Shown here: positions 45,237-57,173 of the stretch, piece after piece
How positions within the stretch are numbered: the first letter of the stretch is position 1
Layout: the number at the start of each line of letters is the position of its first letter
Assembly (NCBI GenBank): GCA_945882315.1
Contig: CAMCWB010000017.1
Location: 1 to 58,208 of the forward strand
Length of the DNA stretch: 58,208 nt
Direction: 5' to 3'
Source of the DNA: Bauldia litoralis
GTDB lineage: Bacteria > Pseudomonadota > Alphaproteobacteria > Rhizobiales > Kaistiaceae
Translations under genes and position numbers: made by a program
Notes under the pieces: generated by a model
Databases searched by the model: none
Seen by the model: the letters and a program-made list of their open reading frames with translations, nothing else
What the model was told of the DNA's origin: nothing

Positions 45237-46325
45237 ATGGGCAAGTCGGAACTGGGAATCGCGGTCATTGGCTGCGGCCGCATCGGGACGCTTCGCGCGC
45301 ATCTGGTCTCGCAGCACCCTTCGGTCAATTTCCTGGCGCTTGCCGATGTCGATCCCGGACGCGCCGACAGCTTGAAGGAGAAGGTCGGCGCCAACTTCGC
45401 CTCCGGGAATAACTACGAGGCCCTCGCCCATCCCGAGGTGGACGCGGTGATCGTGGCCACGGCGGAAGCGCAGCATGTTCGTCCGGTTCTCGACGCCCTG
45501 GAGCTGGGCAAGCCGGTTCTGGTGGAAAAGCCGATCGCGCTTTCGCTCCACGATGCGGACGAGATCCTGGCGGCGCTGAAGCACACCGGGGGCAGCCTGC
45601 ATGTCGGCTACAGCCGGCGGTTCAAGCATCGCTATCTGCGGGCCAAGGAGCAGCTCCTGCAGAAGCGGCTCGGCACCATCACCGGGGCGGTGGCGCGCGT
45701 CTATAACGGGCGCGGCCAGACCTTTACCATCCTCAAGCGCGACCGGCATGCGACGCCGATCATGGACATCCTCACCTACTATGTCGACCTCATGACCTGG
45801 TTCTTCGATGGCGTGCGTCCCGTCGAGGTCATCGCGCGTGGCTATCGCGGCCACGGTGTCTTTCGCGAGGCCGGCTACGACATCGACGACGTCTCCTGGG
45901 CCATCCTCACCTATGAGGACGGCGCGGTCGTCAATCTCGGCATCTCATACGCGCTGCCTGCGGAATATACGGCGCTCGGCCAGTCGGCGCGCATCGAGTT
46001 GCTCGGCACGCAGGGGGTCTTGCTCCTCAACGACGATCACACCGACCAGGTGATGACGTCCGAAAACGGCGTTCCCGACCTGATGTGGGCCGGTCACAGC
46101 CAGAACACGATGTTCCTCGGCGCCTCGCCGCCCGGAGACTGGGCGCTCGGTGATTTCTGGGGGCCGCTTGCGACCGAGACTCGTGTCTGGCTGGACCATG
46201 TGCTGACGGGGAAGGCGTGTGCGCTCGCGACGCCGCAGCAAGCCCGATTGAGCCTGGAAACGACCATTGCCATCGACCGCGCCGCTCGTACCGGACTTCC
46301 GGTTCGCCTGCCGCTCGACCTGTAA
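45237..46325 (+). CDS. Gfo/Idh/MocA family oxidoreductase
   Basis: From ATG 45237 the protein has 362 residues. The NAD-binding GIAVIGCGRIGTLRA opens the Rossmann domain, and EKPIALSLHDAD carries the catalytic Lys. The C-terminal alpha/beta domain has MDILTYYVDLMTWFF and is built like inositol 2-dehydrogenases. It oxidises a polyol or sugar with NAD(P). It follows the TctC-type gene in the same direction (121 bases), likely one catabolic unit. Confidence 0.88.
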   Translation: MGKSELGIAVIGCGRIGTLRAHLVSQHPSVNFLALADVDPGRADSLKEKVGANFASGNNYEALAHPEVDAVIVATAEAQHVRPVLDALELGKPVLVEKPIALSLHDADEILAALKHTGGSLHVGYSRRFKHRYLRAKEQLLQKRLGTITGAVARVYNGRGQTFTILKRDRHATPIMDILTYYVDLMTWFFDGVRPVEVIARGYRGHGVFREAGYDIDDVSWAILTYEDGAVVNLGISYALPAEYTALGQSARIELLGTQGVLLLNDDHTDQVMTSENGVPDLMWAGHSQNTMFLGASPPGDWALGDFWGPLATETRVWLDHVLTGKACALATPQQARLSLETTIAIDRAARTGLPVRLPLDL

Positions 46326-46335
46326 GGGCGGCCTC

Positions 46336-46737
46336 TCAATCTGCCTTCGTCAGCTTGCGCTTGCGTGTCGGTTTCGGCACGGCGAGGTGCTTGCGGAGGT
46401 CGCCGATGCCCGCGGCAATCGCCTTGCCGGCATCGGCCTCCATCTTGCGATAGCGTTTCAGCACATAATCGCCGAGCTTGGTGAGCCTGGCGCCGCCGCC
46501 GCCGCCGGCGCCGCCCTTTTCGGTCTCGACCAGCGGTTCGGCGAAATGCCGGTTCAATTCCTGCACGAGGCTCCAGCCGCGCTTGTAGCTCATGTTGAAG
46601 CGCTTGGCGGCTTTCGTCAGCGACGCCGTCTCGGCGATCGCCTCGAGGAGATCGGCCTTGCCAGGGCCGAGCGCCACGCCGGATTTCAAGACGATGCGGA
46701 AGCGCAGGCCTTCCGTCTCATTCGCGAACTGAACCAA
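46336..46737 (-). CDS. ModE-type winged-helix regulator (no molybdate domain)
   Basis: The best start is TTG 46737 with GGGGAGG seven bases before; 133 residues. The HTH is FRIVLKSGVALGPGKADLLEAIAETASLTKAAKRFNMSYKRGWSLV, the ModE N-terminal domain. A poly-Gly wing (GGAGGGGG) and a basic tail follow. The Mop-like oxyanion domain is missing, as in many alphaproteobacterial members. It could regulate modABC 2.6 kb away. Confidence 0.85.
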   Translation of the reverse strand: MVQFANETEGLRFRIVLKSGVALGPGKADLLEAIAETASLTKAAKRFNMSYKRGWSLVQELNRHFAEPLVETEKGGAGGGGGARLTKLGDYVLKRYRKMEADAGKAIAAGIGDLRKHLAVPKPTRKRKLTKAD

Positions 46738-46888
46738 GTGCCGCCTCCCCAATCGCCGTTTCGGTGATTGTCGCGTCCGGCAGGGGCGAGGGCAACCGGA
46801 TTTCGTAGAACATTTCTCGGGAAGGGCGGGAGGCGTATGATCCGGCCAATCGCCCCATCGAATCAGAATAGCCGCAAGAGGAACGCCC

Positions 46889-47494
46889 ATGCGCATCGTC
46901 GGCCGGATACTGCTCGGCATCCTCGCGCTCGCCCTTGTGCTGACGCTCGGCGCCTACACGCTGCCGCGTCACCCGAAGGTGTTCCGCGCCGTCGAGATCG
47001 CGGCGCCGCCCGCCACCGTCTATGCGATCGTCAGCGATCTTCGCCGTTTCAACGAATGGTCGCCCTGGGTCGAGCTCGATCCGGCGGCCGAATACACGTT
47101 CACCGGCCCGGTCGACGACGTCGGCCAGACCATGAACTGGCAGAGCGCCAATCCGAATGTCGGCTCGGGGTCGCAGACGATCGCCCGGCTGGAGCCCGAG
47201 AAGATGGTTGCGATGTCGCTCGATTTCGGCGCGATGGGACCGGCCGAGGCGACGATCGCCCTCGAGCCGATCGCTCCGGGCACGCGCGTCACCTGGGGCT
47301 TCTCGACCGATCTCGGCTTCAACCCGATCGGCCGCTACATGGGCGTGATGTTCGACGGCTGGATCGGCGGCGACTATGAGCGCGGCCTGGCCAAGCTCAA
47401 GACCGTCGCGGAGGCAACGCCGCCTGCAATCACACCGTCGGCGGATGCGGCACCATCGGCTTCGCCCGCGCCAACGCCCGCTCCTGCGCCATAG
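46889..47494 (+). CDS. SRPBCC-family (polyketide cyclase-like) protein
   Basis: The protein has 201 residues with one N-terminal transmembrane or signal helix (about 5-25). The helix-grip fold starts VFRAVEIAAPPATVYAIVSDLRRFNEWSPWVELDP, typical of SRPBCC lipid-binding proteins. A Pro/Ala tail (about 175-201) follows. The ligand is unknown. It is divergent from the ModE-type gene. Confidence 0.85.
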   Translation: MRIVGRILLGILALALVLTLGAYTLPRHPKVFRAVEIAAPPATVYAIVSDLRRFNEWSPWVELDPAAEYTFTGPVDDVGQTMNWQSANPNVGSGSQTIARLEPEKMVAMSLDFGAMGPAEATIALEPIAPGTRVTWGFSTDLGFNPIGRYMGVMFDGWIGGDYERGLAKLKTVAEATPPAITPSADAAPSASPAPTPAPAP

Positions 47495-47627
47495 CCCTCT
47501 CCACATCCGCTCGTCCCCGCTGAGAGCGAGGACCCAGGGGCGGCAAACTCTGACCCTGCCGTAAAACCCTGGGTTCCCGCTTGCGCGGGAAGGAGCGGAG
47601 TTTGTGGAGATCTACGTCTACTGAGCG
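47495..47627. repeat. Palindromic intergenic repeats
   Basis: CGTCCCCGCTGAGAGCGAGGACCCAGGG and CCCTGGGTTCCCGCTTGCGCGGGAA form two hairpins that share the GACCCAGGG/CCCTGGGTTC core. It is a REP-like pair between convergent genes and is related to the repeat at 6441-6486. Confidence 0.55.
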
Positions 47628-47756
47628 CTAGGCATTCGTGACGAGGAGCGCCAGGACGAGCAACGCGAAGGCGCCGATCCACAGCACGAAGCCGTTGCCG
47701 ATAGTCTCTTCGCGGATGGCATGGCTCCGCGCCGCGTTTCTCCGACGATCCTGCAT
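47628..47756 (-). CDS. Small single-pass membrane protein
   Basis: From ATG 47756, with GGGGAA before it, the protein has 42 residues: MQDRRRNAARSHAIREETIGNG followed by one transmembrane helix (FVLWIGAFALLVLALLV). A basic N-terminus suggests the N-in orientation. The function is unknown. It may be real because the start, ribosome site and helix agree. Confidence 0.45.
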   Translation of the reverse strand: MQDRRRNAARSHAIREETIGNGFVLWIGAFALLVLALLVTNA

Positions 47757-47935
47757 TTGAATTCCCCGTTCCCGCTTCCGATGGGACGAAGCTCGCAGCG
47801 GATCGCGGCCGGGCGGGGCCGGCATTGTGGCGGCGGCGGACAGTTCTGCCGGCGGAATTGCGGCTTAGCGGCGTTTGCTCATGTCGGCCGCCAGTCGATA
47901 TCGACATGGCCCGGCCGGCTCGCAATACGCTTCAG

Positions 47936-48496
47936 TCAGGCCGAGATGCCGGGGTAGGGACGCAAGTCGAGCTCGCCTTGCGGGGCGAGATGCGTATAGG
48001 CGTAGAGCGCGATATCGGCGATCGAGAAGGCGCTGTCGGCCAGCCAGTCATTGCCGGCGAGCCGCGTCTCCATGACGTCGAGCGCCTTGTAACCGCGGGC
48101 GCGGAGATCGGGGATGCGGTCGGCATAAGTGACGCGCCCGTTCGGGACGAGGTGATACCAGGAGCGCACCACGGCGATGTAGGGCTCGTGGCTGTATTGC
48201 TCGAAGAAGAGCCATTGGTAGCTGAGCGCCCGCTCATAGGCATCGTCGGGCAGATAGGCCGTGCCTTCGCTGAGATGCAGCAGCATGGCGTTCGATTCCG
48301 CCAGCAGGCGGCCGTCGGGCAGGACCAGCGCGGGCACCTGGCCGTTTGGATTGACCGCGAGGAAATCGGGCTTGCGCGTCGAGCCGTCGCGGCTGTCGGT
48401 ATCGATCAGCCGCAGCTGCAGGCCGAGGACGGCGGCAAGCAGCCGCACCTTGTAGCAATTGCCCGAGTCCTGCATCGAATAGAGCGTGTAGGCCAT
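47936..48496 (-). CDS. Glutathione S-transferase family protein
   Basis: From ATG 48496 (GGGAGCG before it) the protein has 186 residues. The thioredoxin-like domain opens MAYTLYSMQDSGNCYKVRLLA, in which Ser or Cys would be the thiolate partner. VNPNGQVPALVLPDGRLLAESNAML contacts glutathione, and the helical C-domain has FSIADIALYAYTHLA. It is slightly short. The substrate is unknown. Confidence 0.9.
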   Translation of the reverse strand: MAYTLYSMQDSGNCYKVRLLAAVLGLQLRLIDTDSRDGSTRKPDFLAVNPNGQVPALVLPDGRLLAESNAMLLHLSEGTAYLPDDAYERALSYQWLFFEQYSHEPYIAVVRSWYHLVPNGRVTYADRIPDLRARGYKALDVMETRLAGNDWLADSAFSIADIALYAYTHLAPQGELDLRPYPGISA

Positions 48497-48574
48497 GATG
48501 CGCTCCCACTTGCCTGCGCCGAGACTAGGATTTCCATGCCGTGCCCGTCCAATTCGCATGCTTGGTGGGTCGGC

Positions 48575-49231
48575 TTAGCGGCAGGTGATTGCAAAATAAT
48601 TCGCTAGTGCGGAGACGGCCTGAACCAGATCACTGGGAAGCTCGCGTTGCTCTTGCGGCAGTGAACCGAGGATCGCCATTGTTTGTGGATCGATCGATTC
48701 AGGTGGATGGTGGCGTGCTGAACAAGCTGGCGCTCCCTCGAGCAGCAGGGCGCCGTGTTCAGGGAACCCAAACTCGACAAAATATTCCCGGTCAAAAATC
48801 TCAAGCATTGCCTTCGAGCCGATCGCGACTGGCTTTTCGACGGGGAGCGTAAAAAAGAGTGTCAGGCGCTCGCCTTGATATTCTAGCCAGTATTTTTGCG
48901 GCGGCAGGAGCGCGACCTTGTCCGATCCGATCGTAAAGTATGAGAAGAAGTCAAAATCCCTCAGCGACTCGACGTTCTCTTGCGCAAGCGGCTTTAGCTC
49001 CGCCTCGCTGAAGGTGCCATCGCCATCAGCATCCAGGCCCTGAGTCGCGTATGCCGAGAAGGCCGCATCGAATTTCCATGCGTGATGAATTTCGACCACC
49101 CGTCCATCGGCATCAAACCGCATCTCGGCTTGCGCATCGACGAAAACATGGGGGTGCGCCGTCGCCGGCGAAATCGCGGTCAAGGCGATAATCTTGCTTG
49201 CCGTCAGCGCAATAAGCCCGCGCATCCTCAT
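48575..49231 (-). CDS. DUF1007 family periplasmic protein
   Basis: The protein has 218 residues with a signal peptide ending ATAHPHVFVD. HPHVFVD is the DUF1007 hallmark and could bind metal through His. An EF-hand-like loop (LDADGDGTFSEAEL) follows. DUF1007 genes usually stand next to nickel/cobalt (NicO/RcnA) transporters. None is here, the partner being a cytochrome b561 gene with a 4-base ATGA overlap. Confidence 0.88.
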   Translation of the reverse strand: MRMRGLIALTASKIIALTAISPATAHPHVFVDAQAEMRFDADGRVVEIHHAWKFDAAFSAYATQGLDADGDGTFSEAELKPLAQENVESLRDFDFFSYFTIGSDKVALLPPQKYWLEYQGERLTLFFTLPVEKPVAIGSKAMLEIFDREYFVEFGFPEHGALLLEGAPACSARHHPPESIDPQTMAILGSLPQEQRELPSDLVQAVSALANYFAITCR

Positions 49232-49773
49232 CCGCGTTTCCTTTCTTCACCAGCGTGGCCGAGGCTTGAAGTCGGCATGAGCCGTTCCAGTAAATCGTCT
49301 CGGCGAAAATACTGGTGCCAAAGAACCGCCAGGAGATGCAGGCATATGAGAAACAACCCCACTTTTGTGAGAGCGATGTGCAGGAAGACGAACCTTCCCG
49401 AAGCATACATTGCCGCCCACCCGCTGCCGACCAGGGCAACGATTGCAAGGTAGATCGCGGCATGGTTGGCGCGCGCTATCAGGTGCTGCCAGTTCCTCAT
49501 TCCTGCGGGAAGTCGAGGTGCGCCACGAAGAACACGGCTGGCCAGCAGAAACAGGGCAAGCGCTGGGATGAGCCAGCCTGCCCACTCGTGGCCAACCGCC
49601 ATCAAGAAGTCCCTGGCTTGCGGCTTGATGCCAAAGGCGTGTCCGATATGGGCCCTTTGTATTCCTAACGCTGTGGGAAACTCGAAAACGCACAGTACGG
49701 CGAGCGTCCAATGGGCAGCTTTCTGAAGCCCTGAATATTGAGCTGCCGGCATTTCCCTTTTCTTGTGGGTCAT
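49228..49773 (-). CDS. Cytochrome b561-type membrane protein
   Basis: From ATG 49773 the protein has 181 residues with four transmembrane helices. Haem-ligand His candidates are in QKAAHWTLAVL, GHEWAGW, ARANHAAIYLA and LHLLAVLWHQYF. It is probably a di-haem electron carrier between quinol and a periplasmic partner. Divergent from DUF305 across a CsoR-like site. A start at 49752 is also possible. Confidence 0.85.
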   Translation of the reverse strand: MTHKKREMPAAQYSGLQKAAHWTLAVLCVFEFPTALGIQRAHIGHAFGIKPQARDFLMAVGHEWAGWLIPALALFLLASRVLRGAPRLPAGMRNWQHLIARANHAAIYLAIVALVGSGWAAMYASGRFVFLHIALTKVGLFLICLHLLAVLWHQYFRRDDLLERLMPTSSLGHAGEERKRG

Positions 49774-49833
49774 CAATCTTTGTTCATCTGCCGAGGATCT
49801 CGCCCCTGTTGAATTGCCGGGGCCGCGCACTGT

Positions 49834-49850
49834 ATACCCGTGGGGGGTAT
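49834..49850. promoter_or_regulatory. CsoR/RcnR-like operator
   Basis: ATACCC-GTGGG-GGGTAT is a perfect 6+5+6 inverted repeat with a G/C tract in the centre, the shape of operators for CsoR/RcnR/FrmR repressors that sense copper, nickel or formaldehyde. It is 19 bases before the DUF305 start and 60 from the divergent cytochrome b561 start. No such repressor gene lies in the window. Confidence 0.5.
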
Positions 49851-49869
49851 CAGATCGAGGACGAAAAAT

Positions 49870-50196
49870 ATGAAACTTTTTGTGTTGACCGTCGCAGCGC
49901 TTTTGGCCGCTCCTTCAATGGCGGCTGCGGAGCATGGCAAGGATGCGTCGAAAGACGCCAACATGGCCGCCCATCACGAAATGATGGCGGACATGGAAAA
50001 AATGCAGCCGACTGGTGATGCCGATAAGGATTTCATGATGATGATGATCCCGCATCACCAAGGCGCGATCGACATGGCGAAGGTCGAACTGCAATACGGC
50101 CATGACGAAAAACTGCGCGCGATGGCAGAGGAAATCATCGCCGCACAGGAAAAGGAAATTGCTGAGATGAACGATTGGCTCGAAGCCAACCCATAG
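49870..50196 (+). CDS. DUF305 metal-binding-like periplasmic protein
   Basis: From ATG 49870 the protein has 108 residues. It has a signal peptide (about 1-20), then [11 protein letters not shown] and the DUF305 motif [45 protein letters not shown]. Members (e.g. CopM) bind copper or silver through Met and His. The Met/His richness and the CsoR-like operator support a copper role. Confidence 0.85.
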   Translation: MKLFVLTVAALLAAPSMAAAEHGKDASKDANMAAHHEMMADMEKMQPTGDADKDFMMMMIPHHQGAIDMAKVELQYGHDEKLRAMAEEIIAAQEKEIAEMNDWLEANP

Positions 50197-52302
<2,106 letters not shown>

Positions 52303-52314
52303 GCTGAACCCGAC

Positions 52315-52842
52315 ATGGCGCGCTACGTGGCCCTGCTGCGTGCGATTGCCCATGTCCCCATGCTGCCGCTCCGCGATTCCCTCGCGGAGCTGGGTTTCAC
52401 CGACGTCGAAAGCCACGGCATGTCGGGCAATCTGATGTTCAGCGTCGAGGCCGGCAGCGCCGGCGCGTTCGAGAAGCAGATCGGCAAGCGGCTCGAGACC
52501 GAGGCGATCATCCGCACGGCGTCGCAACTGGCGAAGGTCGTCAAGGCGAATCCCTTCGCCCGCCGCCAGGGCGCCAGCCTCTATTTCCTCGCCAGGGCGC
52601 CCTCGGCCGCGAAGCGCCGGGAATTCCAGGGGCTCGATTTCGAGGCGCCGGCGCCGGTGCTGTCGGGCAAGACCGTCTTCATCGTCCATCCGAGCCGGCT
52701 CAAGGGCCGCAAGGGACCATTCGACTTCGAAAAATTCCTCGGCGTGCCGGCGACCGCCCGGTCGGCGAAGATCGTCGAGCGCATCCTGGAAGTGATGGCC
52801 GAGAAGCCCGCCCCGGCCAGGAAGCCGGTTAAGAAGAAATAG
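52315..52842 (+). CDS. DUF1697 family protein
   Basis: The protein has 175 residues: MARYVALLRAIAHVPMLPLRDSLAELGFTDVESHGMSGNLMFS matches DUF1697, although the usual SGN is preceded by HGM and not by YxQ. A Lys-rich tail ends it. The function is unknown. It follows aspC in the same direction by 12 bases. Confidence 0.85.
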   Translation: MARYVALLRAIAHVPMLPLRDSLAELGFTDVESHGMSGNLMFSVEAGSAGAFEKQIGKRLETEAIIRTASQLAKVVKANPFARRQGASLYFLARAPSAAKRREFQGLDFEAPAPVLSGKTVFIVHPSRLKGRKGPFDFEKFLGVPATARSAKIVERILEVMAEKPAPARKPVKKK

Positions 52843-52967
52843 CGATGTTGCGCTGAAGACGCAGTCGTCGGGAAAGTGCCGGGAGAAAGACTTTTTCGCC
52901 GTCAGCCAATTCCGCGAATCGCCTTCGTCGTCATACGGTAGCCTCGCGAAAATACGAGGGGCACAGG

Positions 52968-53864
52968 ATGAAAATCAGACATTGGCTGCTGTCGAGCACG
53001 GCCGTTGCCGTGGCGATGGCGTCTCCGGCGGCATTTGCGGCGGATTTCTCGACACCCGAATCCTATTCGCCCGATTTCTCCGCGGCCGGCCCCGCGGTTT
53101 CGGCGCCGAACGGCAAGCTCGGCGCTTTCGGCGGCGTCCTGTCCGATGACGAGGAGGCCTATGGCGCCTTCGGCGCCTTTGCGCTGCCGCTCGGCCAGCA
53201 ATTCGGCCTTCAGATCGACGGCATGGTCGGCAACGCCGACGACGATCTCTTCTACGGCGTCGCCGGTCATCTCTTCTGGCGCGACCCGGCTGTCGGCCTT
53301 CTCGGCTTCTACGCCAGCTACGCCAAGTGGGATTCGTCGACCACGATCGAGGCCGATATCGGCGTCGACGGCGCCGTTCAGGACATCACCGGCGGCGAGG
53401 TCGCCAAGATCGGTATCGAGGCGGAAGCCTATCTCGGCCGCTTCTCGGTGGAAGGCCTGCTCGCCTACCAGTTCGGTGACGAAGAAGGAGTCGCCGGCAA
53501 GGGCACGCTCGCCTTCTACCCGACCGACGATCTACGCTTCGATGTTTCCGTCAGCCATCTCGAGGGCCCCGGCTTCTCTGCCGGTATCGGTGCGGAATGG
53601 GCTCCGCCCCAAGCTATGGGGCTTTCGCTCTTTGCCGACGCTTCGATCGACGAGGACGAGGATGTGCGCGCCTTCGGCGGCGTCACCTTCTATTTCGGCC
53701 AGCAGAAGTCGCTCATCCAGCGCCATCGGGAGGACGATCCCGACGTCGAACTGCCGGACGATCTGATCAAGATCGTCGGTCAGGCCGGCTGCCCGTTCGG
53801 AACAACGATCCAGACGGATGACAGCGGCTCCTATTGCGAGCCCGTCAACCAGCCACCGCCCTAG
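52968..53864 (+). CDS. Secreted beta-rich protein, possible outer-membrane barrel
   Basis: The protein has 298 residues with a signal peptide (about 1-24, ending AAFA). It is rich in alternating hydrophobic/Gly strands (GAFGAFALPLGQQFGLQIDGMVGNADDDLFYGVAGHLFW...). The C-terminal 40 residues have two Cys and acidic runs. It looks like a periplasmic or porin-like beta-barrel, but no family is recognised. Its TAG is the start of repeat C. Confidence 0.6.
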   Translation: MKIRHWLLSSTAVAVAMASPAAFAADFSTPESYSPDFSAAGPAVSAPNGKLGAFGGVLSDDEEAYGAFGAFALPLGQQFGLQIDGMVGNADDDLFYGVAGHLFWRDPAVGLLGFYASYAKWDSSTTIEADIGVDGAVQDITGGEVAKIGIEAEAYLGRFSVEGLLAYQFGDEEGVAGKGTLAFYPTDDLRFDVSVSHLEGPGFSAGIGAEWAPPQAMGLSLFADASIDEDEDVRAFGGVTFYFGQQKSLIQRHREDDPDVELPDDLIKIVGQAGCPFGTTIQTDDSGSYCEPVNQPPP

Positions 53865-53988
53865 GGCGTGATCCGTTTCAACGGAATCGGAGCATGCTCT
53901 AGATTCTTTTGATTTGCGCAATGTCGGACGGAAAACGATTTCTGCCCCGGATCTTATGGTCCGGGGCATAGTTTTTCCGGACATTGCT

Positions 53989-53991
<3 letters not shown>
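53863..53991. repeat. Interspersed mosaic repeat, copy C
   Basis: The element runs from AGGGCGTGATCCG to GGACATTGCTCT. It shares GCTCTAGATTCTTTTGATTTGCGCAATGTCGGACGGAAAACG with copy A, apart from single-base differences, plus an extra CCCCGGATC..GTCCGGGG hairpin. It fills the space between two convergent genes, and both take their TAG stop from its ends (53862-53864 plus strand; glmM at 53991-53989). Confidence 0.75.
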
Positions 53992-55338
<1,347 letters not shown>

Positions 55339-55510
55339 TATCCTCGCCGCCACTTTTGCGTGCCGTCTGAATTTACCGCCATCCTGCCTGCATGGTGTTG
55401 AAAAATGACGAACTTGCGTCCGAATTCGTTAACCCGGCCCGGCCGCACCGCATTGCGGGGCGTTGCTTCGCCGGATTTCGGCGGATTTCAGCGGATTTCA
55501 GCGAGTTCGC

Positions 55511-55539
55511 TTGACAGGATTCAGCCGCTTTCCTTATAT
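55511..55539 (+). promoter_or_regulatory. tRNA-Met promoter
   Basis: TTGACA (55511-55516), a 17-base spacer and TTATAT (55534-55539) are close to the sigma-70 consensus. The tRNA 5' end is 12 bases after the -10 box. Just upstream are three tandem 10-bp GCGGATTTCA-type repeats (55481-55503). Confidence 0.75.
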
Positions 55540-55551
55540 GCCGGCCACTAC

Positions 55552-55628
55552 GGCGGAGTAGCTCAGCTGGTTAGAGCAGCGGAATCATAATCCGCGTGTC
55601 GGGGGTTCGAGTCCCTCCTCCGCTACCA
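55552..55628 (+). tRNA. tRNA-Met (CAT)
   Basis: The 77-nt cloverleaf has acceptor GGCGGAG/CTCCGCT, D-loop AGCTGGTTA, anticodon arm GCGGA-ATCATAA-TCCGC with CAT, T-loop TTCGAGT and encoded ACCA. The acceptor and loop match an elongator Met tRNA more closely than tRNA-Ile2, which also has CAT. The 3' end is adjacent to an integrase gene and is the likely attachment site. Confidence 0.93.
55606..55628 (+). other. Probable attachment site at the tRNA 3' end
   Basis: The last 20-odd bases of tRNA-Met are the classical crossover site of tyrosine-recombinase elements. The integrase begins 98 bases downstream. The other end of the element lies outside the window, so the direct repeat cannot be verified. 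Confidence 0.45.
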
Positions 55629-55693
55629 GTATCTCCCAACCCACTGAAGTCATTGATATTGCGGGGCAAGTGGACAGAATTGTCCCACAAAAC

Positions 55694-55719
55694 GCCCCAC
55701 AAATGATGGACAGTGGGGC
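55694..55719. promoter_or_regulatory. Hairpin in front of the integrase start
   Basis: GCCCCAC and GTGGGGC are inverted repeats 12 bases apart, with a second direct CCCACAAA motif upstream. The right arm lies 6 bases before the integrase ATG and could hide the ribosome site (GGAAAATGG). Confidence 0.4.
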
Positions 55720-55725
55720 AGGAAA

Positions 55726-57012
55726 ATGGGCAGATGCAGGGTGAAGAACAGGCACCTCAAGGACCGCGATGGCTGGTGGCACTACCGCCGCCGCGTCCCA
55801 AGTGATGTGGCCGGATCGGTCGAGAGCCCGACTGTCGACCAGGCTCTCAAGACCAAGGATGTGATCGAGGCGCGGAAACGACGCGACCGCATCACGACGG
55901 ACCTTGAGCGCGGCTGGCAGAAAATCAGGGACGCGAAAGCGCGGCGACAGTTCCCTGCATCCGTCGGCGGTGATGAGGAGGCTGTGGCGTTCGCCGCGTT
56001 TCTTCACGAGCGGGACAGCGGCGTTGACGACGACCGGGACGCGACGACACTCGGAGAACTTTACGCTGATGAGTTTGACGCCCTTGCCGAAAAGGAAGCA
56101 GTCGGGCCAAGCCTCGGGGACTTAGGCGAGGCGCGGGGCCTTGTCGCGGCAACGCCAGAGGGCAAGAGGCTCGTGCGGCTGGGCAATGCCGCGCGGGGGG
56201 TGGTGTCAATCACGCTGGCCGGGGAGAGCTTTCTCGAACAGGCCGCTCTCTCGCTGGGGACCAAACGCCTCTATCGTGGCGTCTACAGGCGCTGCTCTGA
56301 TCACCTTCCGCATCCCCAGCAAGTCGGGGAGCGACAAGCGCGAGAGTTCATTCAGCGCCTTGCAAGGGTCTCCACCGCTTCAAAGGTCGGGAACTACCGC
56401 GCCGCTCTTCGTGCCCTGTGGGACCATCTGGGGCTCGCCAAGGCAATGTGGAGCGGCTTCCGTATCGATGCTGGCAAGGCCGCCATCAGGCGCGATGTGT
56501 GGACTGAGGAAGAGACGGTCCAACTGCTGGAAGGTTCGTCCCGGAAGCTGCGCCTCGCGATCCTGATCGCTGCTCATACTGGGGCGCGGGAGGGTGAGAT
56601 TGCGACGATGGTTTATGACGCCGAACTGGACTTCATCAGCTTTCCAATATCGAAGACGGAGGCGGGGGTCCGGGTCATTCCCTGCCACGATGACATTCGA
56701 TTGTTCGTCCAAGAGTGGGTCGCTGACCCTTGGTCCAAGTTCACAATCAGGAACAGGTTCTCTGAGTTGAAAATCGTACTTGGCTTCCCGGCGTCAAAAG
56801 TGTTTCACTCGTTTAGGCACACTCTCGCTTCGCGATTGCATGAGTGTGAGGTTCAGGAAGCGACGGCGGCGAAGATCATCGGGCACAAACACCCGTCGCT
56901 GACCTTCGGTTGGTACGGGTCAAAGGTCGGCGTCGAGACCCTCAGAAAGCCAATCAACGCGGTTCGGTATCCCGCATCGGTCCTTGCCTTTGGTCGCGTG
57001 GCGGAAGCGTGA
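55726..57012 (+). CDS. Tyrosine recombinase (integrase)
   Basis: The protein has 428 residues. An N-terminal arm-binding-like part (HYRRRVPSDVAGSVE) precedes a core-binding domain. The catalytic core has Arg in AAHTGAREGEI (about 288), HSFRHT (about 361-366), GHKH (about 386) and the Tyr nucleophile in TFGWYGSK (about 396). It would integrate the element at the tRNA-Met. The rest of the element, beyond 58.2 kb, is not visible. Confidence 0.92.
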   Translation: MGRCRVKNRHLKDRDGWWHYRRRVPSDVAGSVESPTVDQALKTKDVIEARKRRDRITTDLERGWQKIRDAKARRQFPASVGGDEEAVAFAAFLHERDSGVDDDRDATTLGELYADEFDALAEKEAVGPSLGDLGEARGLVAATPEGKRLVRLGNAARGVVSITLAGESFLEQAALSLGTKRLYRGVYRRCSDHLPHPQQVGERQAREFIQRLARVSTASKVGNYRAALRALWDHLGLAKAMWSGFRIDAGKAAIRRDVWTEEETVQLLEGSSRKLRLAILIAAHTGAREGEIATMVYDAELDFISFPISKTEAGVRVIPCHDDIRLFVQEWVADPWSKFTIRNRFSELKIVLGFPASKVFHSFRHTLASRLHECEVQEATAAKIIGHKHPSLTFGWYGSKVGVETLRKPINAVRYPASVLAFGRVAEA

Positions 57013-57173
57013 TCAGGGTGGACGGCCGCAGCTCGCCCGCCGCTCGAAGTGCGGGCAGCCACAGCCACACAAGCGTAACTCGATCCCCTTACGGGTCCAG
57101 TATGTGGAAGGAAGGGGTGGAGGAAGTGTGCCTGATCAGGCCGCACAGGGGGAATACGGCGTAGCCCACCCTA

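Noticed and set aside
55552-55628. tRNA-Ile2 (CAT, lysidine) in place of tRNA-Met
   Set aside because: The GGCGGAG acceptor, the GCTGGTTAGAGC D-arm and the GCGGA-ATCATAA-TCCGC arm look like elongator tRNA-Met. The alternative is not excluded.
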